Shown here piece by piece: positions 20,836-27,653 of a stretch of DNA of 27,653 nucleotides. The notes under the pieces were generated by a model that made no database searches, was not told the origin of the DNA, and worked only from the letters and a program-made list of their open reading frames with translations. Within the stretch, counting starts at the first letter, position 1. Every line of letters begins with the position of its first letter. The translations under genes and the position numbers were made by a program. Source of the stretch: DASWKG01 sp036396755 (GTDB taxonomy: Bacteria; Actinomycetota; UBA4738; CALAEC01); NCBI GenBank assembly GCA_036396755.1, contig DASWKG010000085.1, positions 1 to 27,653 on the forward strand. The letters run 5' to 3'.

Positions 20836-20836
<1 letters not shown>
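19688..20836 (-). CDS. FMN-dependent 2-hydroxyacid oxidase, lactate 2-monooxygenase-like
   Basis: The 382-residue flavoenzyme belongs to the alpha-hydroxyacid oxidase family. The N-terminus (FGGYQNELYLGGLAGQTPAL) closely matches mycobacterial lactate 2-monooxygenase, which turns lactate and O2 into acetate and CO2. Active-site blocks are APVGVQGIVHPDAE, FQLYWPNEPELT, LDTRILAWRPRDL, LPILLKGVLHPDDA (flavin Lys), LIVSNHGGRQVDGA (catalytic His and substrate Arg) and DSGVRTGADAVKALALGAKA. Lactate dehydrogenase or another hydroxyacid substrate is possible. Its ATG shares one base with the livF stop (TGATG), so it is the last gene of the Liv-type operon. That suggests the importer brings in a hydroxyacid or a compound that yields one. 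Confidence 0.9.
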
Positions 20837-21550
<714 letters not shown>

Positions 21551-21564
<14 letters not shown>

Positions 21565-22375
21565 CGGCCGCTCGCTTCCGTCCGCGGGCGGCCGCGGGCT
21601 CCCTCCGCGTTCTCCCGAGGTAGGACTCGAGCACCGCGTCCTTCTCGACCACGTCGTCGGGCGCCCCCTCGGCGATGACCCGGCCGAAGTCGAGCGCGTA
21701 CACCCAGTCCGACACCGAGAGCAGCAGCGGCATGTCGTGCTCGATGAGGAGCACGGACAGGCCCCACTCGTCCCGGACCCGCTGGAGCAGCGGCCCGAGC
21801 GCCTCGACCTCGCGCTGGGCGATGCCGGAGGCGGGCTCGTCGAGCAGCACCACGCGCGGCTTCAGCGACAGCACGCACGCGAGCTCGAGGAAGCGGAGGG
21901 TGCCATAGGACAGCTCGGTGGGCCGCGACCCGCGCCACGGGGTGAGATCGACGAGCTCGAGGACCTCCTCGACGCGCGCGCGGGCCTCGCGCTCGTCGCG
22001 TCGATGCCCCGGGAGGCGGAGCATCGACGCGAAGGGACCGCTCTGGAGGTGCCGGTGCTGGGCCACGAGCAGGTTCTCCTCCACGGTGAGGCTCCGGAAG
22101 AGCCGCAGGTGCTGGAACGTGCGGCCGATGCCCGCCGCCACGCGCTCGAACGGGAGGAGGTCCGTGACGTCGTGGTCGAGCAGCTCCACCCGTCCCGCGT
22201 CGGGCCGGAGGAAGCCACTGATCACGTTGAAGAGCGTGGACTTCCCCGCGCCGTTCGGGCCGAGGATGCCGACGATCTCGCGCGGGCGCACGGCGAGGTC
22301 CACGCCGTCGAGCGCGGCGATGCCGCCGAAGCGGAGCGAGAGCTCGTCGGTGCGGAGCAGGACGGGCGCGTTCAT
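21551..22375 (-). CDS. livG: Liv-type ABC transporter ATP-binding protein LivG
   Basis: The 274-residue ATPase has Walker A GPNGAGKST, Q-loop GRTFQHLRLF, signature region LSYGTLRFLELA (the usual LSGGQ varies in LivG), Walker B VVLLDEPASGI and a His switch in LLIEHDMPLLL. Its C-terminal extension (ESYLGRTRREPAAARGRKRA) is typical of LivG. ATG 22375 overlaps the livM stop as ATGA. It works as a partner of LivF on the cytoplasmic face of the LivHM pore. Confidence 0.93.
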
Positions 22376-23472
22376 GAGAGGCGGAGGATGAGGTAGGCGA
22401 GGCCCACGTTGAGCCCCAGCACCCCCGCGGTCACGGGGATGCCGACCGCGGGGCGCGTGCGGATCATCTCGCCCTGCATGCGCGCGATCTGCAGCAGCCC
22501 TCCCGGCCGGAACTTGAGGAGCACGATCAGGAGCAGCCCCGTGTAGATGCCGAAGAACGGATAGAAGAACTCGGCGCCTGCGAACACCTGCTGCTGCACG
22601 ACGAGCGCGACCGCGCCGATGAACGCGCCCAGCGCGCGGTCGACGCCGCCGATCGCGACGGTGGCCACCAGGAGGAACGAGGTGGCCTCGGAGATGGGGG
22701 AGCGGAACGGCTCCGCGGTCGGCGCGACCTGGAGCGCGGCCAGGAACGCGCCCCCGACGCCCGCGAGCATCCCGCCGATGAGCAGCGTGACGAGCTTCGT
22801 CTTGTAGACGTTGATCCCGAGGGCCTGCGCCTCGACCTCGTTGTCGCGGACCGCCACCATCGCGCGACCCGTCCGCGCGCTCCGGAGACCGTGCACCATC
22901 CAGACGAGCAGGAGCACCGAGCCGAGGGTGAGGACGTAGAACGCCGCGTCGGAGCCGAAGTCGACCGGTCCGGCGGTCGGCCGGGTCACCGTCCAGCCCG
23001 CGCTCCCGCCGGTCACGGCTCCCCAGCGGAAGAAGGTCTCGCCGAGCGCGTTCGCGAGCGTGAGCGTGGCGATCGCCAGGTAGAGCCCCTTCAGCCGGAC
23101 CGACGCGACCCCCACGAGCAGAGCGACCGGTACGGTGGCGACGGCCGCGAGGGGGACGGCGAGCCAGAACGGCCAGCCCCACGAGGCCATGGAGAGCCCG
23201 GTCACCATCGCGCCGATCCCGGCGAACGAGTACGGCATGAGCGCGCAGAGGCCCGCGTAGCCGGTCACCACGACGACCGAGAGCCCGATCATCGCGTAGA
23301 CCGAGGCGTAGGCGCCGACGAAGAACGCGAAGTCGCGGTTGGGGAGGACCGCCGGGAACGCGGCCACGAGCGCGAGCGCCCCGGCCCCGAGGAGCTGCGC
23401 GCGGCTCGGCCGCCAGCGCAGCGCGCCGAGCGGCGGCGCTTCCACCCGGGGCTCGGCGGCGACGGCGGTCAC
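22372..23472 (-). CDS. livM: Liv-type ABC transporter permease LivM
   Basis: The 366-residue permease has about ten hydrophobic segments and the LivM blocks YAMIGLSVVVVTGYAGLCAL, LKGLYLAIATLTLA, AMVAVRDNEVEAQALGINVY (the EAA-like loop contacting the ATPase) and the terminal LLLIVLLKFRPGGLL. GTG 23472 overlaps the livH stop (GTGA), and the protein starts just before the first helix. Longer upstream starts would overlap livH deeply and are rejected. Intact and of ordinary length. Confidence 0.92.
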   Translation of the reverse strand: MTAVAAEPRVEAPPLGALRWRPSRAQLLGAGALALVAAFPAVLPNRDFAFFVGAYASVYAMIGLSVVVVTGYAGLCALMPYSFAGIGAMVTGLSMASWGWPFWLAVPLAAVATVPVALLVGVASVRLKGLYLAIATLTLANALGETFFRWGAVTGGSAGWTVTRPTAGPVDFGSDAAFYVLTLGSVLLLVWMVHGLRSARTGRAMVAVRDNEVEAQALGINVYKTKLVTLLIGGMLAGVGGAFLAALQVAPTAEPFRSPISEATSFLLVATVAIGGVDRALGAFIGAVALVVQQQVFAGAEFFYPFFGIYTGLLLIVLLKFRPGGLLQIARMQGEMIRTRPAVGIPVTAGVLGLNVGLAYLILRLS

Positions 23473-24395
23473 GCCTCCAATGCCTCCAGCTCCTTGGGCG
23501 ACGTGAAGAAGCGCTCGGTGCGCGCCAGCAGCAGCAGCACGATCAGGATCGCAGCGATCGAGGTGCGGAGGTCGCTCCAGGGCTTCGGGGCGAGGATCAG
23601 CAGCTCGCGCGCGAGGCCGAAGGCGAACCCGCCGACGACCGTCATCGGCAGGTGCACGAGGCCGCCCACGAGGGCCGCGCCGAACGCGGGGATGAGCAGC
23701 GTCCCGAGCGGGCTCAGGTCGAACGCGGTGATGATGCCGCCGCCCGCGCCCGCCACGTGGGGGAGCACGAGCAGCAGCGCGAGCGCCGAGAGGGCCGAGC
23801 CGATGCCCCAGGCGATCGCCGAGTAGCGTGCCTCGTCGACGCCCGCGAGCACGGCGGCCTCTCGGTTCTGCGCGACGGCGCGAAGGGCCCGCCCGGTGGT
23901 CGAGCGACGGAACCAGAGCAGGAACCCGAACGCCACCGCGATGGCGACCGCGGCGGTCACGAGGTCGGTGGAGCGGACGTTCACCCCGAGCAGCCGCCAC
24001 TCGCCGACGGGGAGCCACGGCCGGAGCGCCGTGAAGATCTGGAACTTGAGCGCGAACGAGACGAGCGCCGTGTAGACCTGCGCGACGCCGACGGCGATCA
24101 GGATCACGATGATCTGGCTCGTGCGCGGCAGGCCCCGGAAGACGAGCCGGTAGGCGAGCACGCCGCCGGCGACCGCGAGCGGCATCGACAAGGCCGCGGC
24201 CGCGGCGGCCGGCACCCCGGCCTCGGAGATGCCCAGGTAGGCGGCGACCGCCAGGAGCCCGATCGCCCAGTGCGCGAAGTTCAGGACGCCGGTCGTCCGA
24301 TAGATGAGGACGAGGCCGAGCGCGAGGAGGGCGATCGCCGCACCCGACGACAGCCCGATCAGCGTGATCTGCGCGAAGGGGGTGGCCGCGATCAT
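23469..24395 (-). CDS. livH: Liv-type ABC transporter permease LivH
   Basis: The 308-residue permease carries the LivH signature GLVLIYRTTGVLNFAHWAIG (most relatives have FAHG; here FAHW), the ATPase-contact loop RALRAVAQNREAAVLAGVDE and about eight membrane helices. ATG 24395 overlaps the stop of the unknown exoprotein (ATGA). It pairs with LivM to form the transmembrane channel. The C-terminus LLLLARTERFFTSPKE is short and charged. Confidence 0.92.
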   Translation of the reverse strand: MIAATPFAQITLIGLSSGAAIALLALGLVLIYRTTGVLNFAHWAIGLLAVAAYLGISEAGVPAAAAAALSMPLAVAGGVLAYRLVFRGLPRTSQIIVILIAVGVAQVYTALVSFALKFQIFTALRPWLPVGEWRLLGVNVRSTDLVTAAVAIAVAFGFLLWFRRSTTGRALRAVAQNREAAVLAGVDEARYSAIAWGIGSALSALALLLVLPHVAGAGGGIITAFDLSPLGTLLIPAFGAALVGGLVHLPMTVVGGFAFGLARELLILAPKPWSDLRTSIAAILIVLLLLARTERFFTSPKELEALEA

Positions 24396-25834
24396 GACCG
24401 CACGAAGGCCCGGAGCAGGCGGTCGAGCGCGTGCAGGGGCCCGGCCCGGTACGCGCCGCGGATCAGCGGGAAGCGGCGCAGCCAGTGATGGAGGATCAGC
24501 AGCACCCCGAGAGCGCCGGCGAGGAGGATGCCGAGGACCGGCAGCAGGCCCGTCCGGATCCGTTCGACGGAGACGATCGCTTGCGGGCCGGCGGTGTCGT
24601 TCGAGGCGACCTCATCGCCGGCCGGTATCTCGCCGGGGGTCGCCGCCGCGTCGTCAACCGGCGGGGCCTCGGTCGCGGTGACCGACCCCGTGGCGGGGTC
24701 GGTGCCGCTCTGACCGCCCGATCCCTCGCCGGTCCCCCCCGGCGAGGAGAACGGCTCGCCGCGGTCCATGCTCGCGTCGAGCTCGGCACCGGCGAGGTAG
24801 ACGGTCTGCTCGCGGCTGGCGATGACCAGTCCCGGGGCCACGATCCGCAGGGCGTCACCCTCCTCGGGCGCGCGAACGTAGGGAGCGGCGACGCCCACCT
24901 GCAGCGCCTCGGTCCCGACCAGGTCGCCCCCGGGCAGCGCGACCGGCTCGCCCCCGAGGCGCAGGCCCTTCGCCGTGGTGTCGACCTTCCACGCCAGGCC
25001 CTCGGCGGTCCCGTCGGACGTGAAGGTGATGAACGTGTGGAGCTGGTCGACGGTGACCGCGCCCTCGCCCCACGACAGCTCCTGGAAGGTCGCGGAGAGG
25101 CTGCCGGTCACGCGGTCGCCGCGCTTGGAGAGCGAGACGATCGTGCGGCCCTCCCGGGCCTGGGCGAAGAAGGTGGCCCGATCGAAGGTGCAGTCGTCCT
25201 GGAAGCATTCCGCCAGGTGGTAGGTCGAGGGTCGGTGGAAGGAGCGGGAGAGGAAGTGCTTGTAGGAGCCGGAGCCCTCCTCCTCCTCCAGGCACCGCTC
25301 CTCGAGGTCGCGCACGTTCGGGGCGAACGCGTTGCTCTCGGTGTGCAGCTCGGGCTCCTGCCTCCCCGACAGGTCGACGAAGCTGTCCGACGCCATCCCC
25401 GCCGCCTCGACGACGGTGCCGACCTTCCCGAGCCGTGCCAGCACGAGGAACTCGTTCAGCGTGACCGCGCTCGAGAGCGGCGGCTCCGACTCGGGCCCGG
25501 CGCCGTCGCCCGCGGACCCCTCCTCGGGTTCGGCGCCCGGCGCGGGCGCGGGACGCGCGCCTCGTCCCTTTGCCTCGAGCGCGATCGGCTCCGGGCAGTT
25601 CGGGCGGTGGTTGTAGGCGACGTCGTCGCAGTGGTAGGGGTCCTCCTTCGGGTCGCACGGCTCGGCATTCTGCGCCGCCTCGATGACCTCCTTGCGCAGC
25701 GCCACGCGGTACAGGTAGGCGCGCGCTTCGCGGACGGTGAACCGCACCTCCGTGCTCGCCGCGCCCGTCGCGCGCGTCCCCGGCGAGAGCAGCAGGGCGA
25801 GGAGGGGGACGAGCAGCAGGGCGCGCCGCGTCAT
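24392..25834 (-). CDS. Unrecognised membrane-anchored exoprotein inside the Liv operon
   Basis: The 480-residue protein has a signal peptide (MTRRALLLVPLLALLLSPGT). A long exported part follows, then one membrane helix near the C-terminus (TGLLPVLGILLAGALGVLLI) and a short basic tail. About seven cysteines (EPCDPKEDPYHCDD, RPNCPEP, EERCLEEEE, AECFQDDCTFD) suggest disulfides. Two low-complexity Pro/Gly/Ser/Glu-rich linkers break it into at least two folded regions (about 130-300 and 300-360). I do not recognise a family. Translational coupling on both sides (ATGA with the binding protein, ATGA with livH) shows that it is made together with the importer. It could be a second receptor, a docking scaffold or a shield. 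Coding is certain from its length, signal peptide and operon fit. Confidence 0.85.
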   Translation of the reverse strand: MTRRALLLVPLLALLLSPGTRATGAASTEVRFTVREARAYLYRVALRKEVIEAAQNAEPCDPKEDPYHCDDVAYNHRPNCPEPIALEAKGRGARPAPAPGAEPEEGSAGDGAGPESEPPLSSAVTLNEFLVLARLGKVGTVVEAAGMASDSFVDLSGRQEPELHTESNAFAPNVRDLEERCLEEEEGSGSYKHFLSRSFHRPSTYHLAECFQDDCTFDRATFFAQAREGRTIVSLSKRGDRVTGSLSATFQELSWGEGAVTVDQLHTFITFTSDGTAEGLAWKVDTTAKGLRLGGEPVALPGGDLVGTEALQVGVAAPYVRAPEEGDALRIVAPGLVIASREQTVYLAGAELDASMDRGEPFSSPGGTGEGSGGQSGTDPATGSVTATEAPPVDDAAATPGEIPAGDEVASNDTAGPQAIVSVERIRTGLLPVLGILLAGALGVLLILHHWLRRFPLIRGAYRAGPLHALDRLLRAFVRS

Positions 25835-27369
25835 ACGCGTGTCAGCTCCTCGGGGACGCCCACGTCCTGGATCGTGACGAACCCGCCCGAGACGTCGTCG
25901 AACCAGGGCACCTCACCCGACCCGGTGCCCGTGTACTCGACCAGCCACTGGGCGTAGCCGCCCCAGTGGTTGCCGGGCCCGGTGTTGATGATGGGGCCGA
26001 TCCCCGTGCTGAAGTCCGAGAGGCCCTCGAGCGTGTCGCGGAACTTCTCGCGCGAGAGGTCGGGCCCGGTCATCGTGAGCCAGTAGGCGATGCCGCTCGT
26101 GATCGCGGCCGGGCCGTACGAGACCGCGTCCTGGGGCTCGTTCGGGTACAGCTCGAGGCGGTTGGCCTCCAGCGTCTCGACGGCGGGGAACTGGGCCGGG
26201 TCCGCCCACGGCACGCAGGGCAGGGTCGAGCAGTCGGTGATCATCCCCTCGCACGCGTCGCCGCAGATCTCCGCGAGGCTCGTGACCCAGCACGACGGGT
26301 TCGTGCAGTCCCACTGCACCCCCGCATCGGCGCCGCGCCAGCCCTGGCTCTTCGCCTCGAGCGCGCCGAACACCGCCTGCAGCGCGTCGCCGGCGAACAC
26401 CGCGTCGGGGCTCTGCCCGCCGTAGCACGTTCGGATGCGCGCGATCTGCCCGCGCATCCCGTTCGGCGCTTCCTGCGACCGGGTCAGGACCACGCAGTCG
26501 TCGGGGATGGGATGCCCGAAGTGCTCGGCGACCTGCTGCACCACCCGCACGATCGTGTCCTCGTCGAGCGGATCGGCCAGGATGGCCATCCGCTCGCGTC
26601 CCAGCTCCTTCATCAGGTAGCCGGTGTGGATGGCCGCCTGCGTCTGGGGGTCGATACCCGGGTTGAAGTTCCAGCGCCCGAGCTGGGGGACCGGCATCCC
26701 GCCGTAGTGACACCAGATCGCCGGCACCCCCTTGGAGTTCTGGTAGTTCGTCGCCGGCCCCATGAGGCTGTCGGTCAGGTAGCAGTCGCGGACGAGGAAG
26801 ACGTTCTCGACGTCGATCAACCGCCGCATCCCGGCGAGCGCCTCCTCGGGGGTGCTCGACTGCAGGGAGTAGATCTCGAGCTCGACCTTGCGCCCGAAGA
26901 TGCCGGGCCGGCCGGGGCACCCCCAGTTCAGGCTCGCGAGCGGCCCCTCGATGTGATCGATCCGGTTGAGGTTCTCGACCGTCAGCTGCATCACGCGGGC
27001 AACCTGCTCGCCGAGCGGCCGGAGCGAGCCGGACAGCGGGAGGATGGTGCCGAGCTTGAGGGTGGTGGCGGTGAAGCCCTCCTCGGGGTTCGACGTGGTG
27101 GCGCAGCGCTGCGCGGTCTCGCCGGGGTCGCCGGCGTCGGGGCCACCTCCGGCCGCCTCGGTCCCGGTCGCCGGCGTTCCGGGGTCGCTGGTTCCTTCCG
27201 CGGCGTCGGTCCCGGCCCCGCCCCCGACGTCGACGACCTCGTCGGGGGCCTCGTCGACGGCCGCGGCCGCCTCGCCGTCGAGTGCGGTGGTGATGCGCAC
27301 CTCGTGCCCGCCGCACGCGACGGCCAGCGCCATCCACAGCGACACGAGGGCGATCCGCCGGTGCGTCAC
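25831..27369 (-). CDS. Liv-type ABC transporter substrate-binding lipoprotein (Cys-rich)
   Basis: The 512-residue protein starts MTHRRIALVSLWMALAVACG, with a variant lipobox (A-V-A-C). An acidic Ala/Gly-rich linker (about 25-75) leads to a type 1 periplasmic-binding-protein fold. Typical segments are LKLGTILPLSGSLRPLGEQV, FLVRDCYLTDSLMGPATNYQ, ERMAILADPLDEDTIVRVVQ and PDAVFAGDALQAVFGALEAK. The mature part has about a dozen cysteines, many more than classical LivJ/LivK, for example WDCTNPSCW and EICGDACEGMITDCSTLPC. They suggest disulfide bonding outside the membrane. The ligand is unknown. The GTG start overlaps the upstream stop (GTGA), and the stop overlaps the next ATG. Confidence 0.9.
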   Translation of the reverse strand: MTHRRIALVSLWMALAVACGGHEVRITTALDGEAAAAVDEAPDEVVDVGGGAGTDAAEGTSDPGTPATGTEAAGGGPDAGDPGETAQRCATTSNPEEGFTATTLKLGTILPLSGSLRPLGEQVARVMQLTVENLNRIDHIEGPLASLNWGCPGRPGIFGRKVELEIYSLQSSTPEEALAGMRRLIDVENVFLVRDCYLTDSLMGPATNYQNSKGVPAIWCHYGGMPVPQLGRWNFNPGIDPQTQAAIHTGYLMKELGRERMAILADPLDEDTIVRVVQQVAEHFGHPIPDDCVVLTRSQEAPNGMRGQIARIRTCYGGQSPDAVFAGDALQAVFGALEAKSQGWRGADAGVQWDCTNPSCWVTSLAEICGDACEGMITDCSTLPCVPWADPAQFPAVETLEANRLELYPNEPQDAVSYGPAAITSGIAYWLTMTGPDLSREKFRDTLEGLSDFSTGIGPIINTGPGNHWGGYAQWLVEYTGTGSGEVPWFDDVSGGFVTIQDVGVPEELTRV

Positions 27370-27653
27370 GCGGTCGCCTCCTCGGGCGGGCGGCGCAGGT
27401 CGATCTCGCGCAGGACCCCGACGAGCAGTCCGAGGAAGAGCGCGACGAGCCCGACGAGCAGCAGCCAGGCGCCCCAGCCGAACGAGGCGTGATAGGAGGC
27501 GAAGGAGGGGTCGGCGGTGGCGGCCTCGGCCATCGCGGCGGCCTGCGAGTCGGCCTCCGCGAGCTGCCAGGCGCCGACGCCGATGACGGCCAGCGAGGCG
27601 AGGATCGGGAAGGTCCGCGGGCCGCCGTCACGCGCGAGCCAGCCGAAGGCGGC
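27366..27653 (-). CDS. Two-helix membrane protein at the operon head (5' end outside window)
   Basis: The open frame runs in from the window edge, and 95 residues are visible. One hydrophobic segment (RTFPILASLAVIGVGAWQLA) is followed by a polar Ala/Glu-rich stretch. A second helix (FGWGAWLLLVGLVALFLGLL) and a cytoplasmic tail (REIDLRRPPEEATA) end the protein. The stop overlaps the start of the binding protein gene (GTGA), so the two are translationally coupled. I do not recognise the family, and the N-terminus is missing. It may belong to the importer system as an accessory membrane subunit. Confidence 0.7.
   Translation of the reverse strand, partial: AAFGWLARDGGPRTFPILASLAVIGVGAWQLAEADSQAAAMAEAATADPSFASYHASFGWGAWLLLVGLVALFLGLLVGVLREIDLRRPPEEATA

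Noticed and set aside
22372..24018. A longer LivM start near 24018
   Set aside because: The added 182 residues are the antisense-like shifted reading of livH and show no membrane pattern. The GTGA overlap at 23472 is the natural start.

Overview
The window is GC-rich DNA, about 70% G+C by eye, with strong third-position G/C bias. It most likely comes from an uncultured actinomycetote. Supporting signs are a mycobacterial-type 7Fe ferredoxin, an F420-type luciferase-like oxidoreductase, a lactate 2-monooxygenase-like flavoenzyme, GTG and TTG starts, and several genes whose -10 box (TANNNT) sits only 6-9 nt before the start codon, as in leaderless transcription. No tRNA, rRNA, CRISPR array or transposase gene was seen.

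Positions 1-6717. An RlpA-like secreted protein (cut by the window edge) diverges from ispH. A two-part AbiEi/DUF559 gene split by a one-base frameshift follows, flanked by two copies of a hairpin repeat. Then, on the minus strand, come a double-PhoU/double-RCK_C regulator, a double-MgtE-domain transporter, a VC0807-like membrane protein and the C-terminal third of a GabT-like aminotransferase.

Positions 6718-19408. This starts with the C-terminal part of an aldehyde dehydrogenase. It continues with a small secreted protein, an HpnA-like epimerase, a tiny two-helix membrane protein, an alpha/beta hydrolase, an F420-type oxidoreductase, fdxA, a response regulator with a GGDEF-like domain, an M1 aminopeptidase, a sulfatase, a GGDEF-EAL sensor protein and an inositol-monophosphatase-family enzyme. 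It ends in the last 42 residues of a Crp-type regulator.

Positions 19409-27653. After a broken RCC1-repeat fragment, a tightly coupled minus-strand operon runs to the window edge: a two-helix membrane protein, a Cys-rich Liv-type substrate-binding lipoprotein, an unrecognised membrane-anchored exoprotein, LivH, LivM, LivG, LivF and a lactate 2-monooxygenase-like enzyme. Every gene junction in it overlaps by 1-14 nt. It is the best candidate here for an undescribed system: a Liv-type importer with two unfamiliar membrane partners and a dedicated 2-hydroxyacid oxidase.

Two abrupt junctions (near 6717/6718 and 19408/19409) join C-terminal gene fragments that point away from each other. They may be recent rearrangements or assembly joins, so gene order across them should not be trusted without read support.
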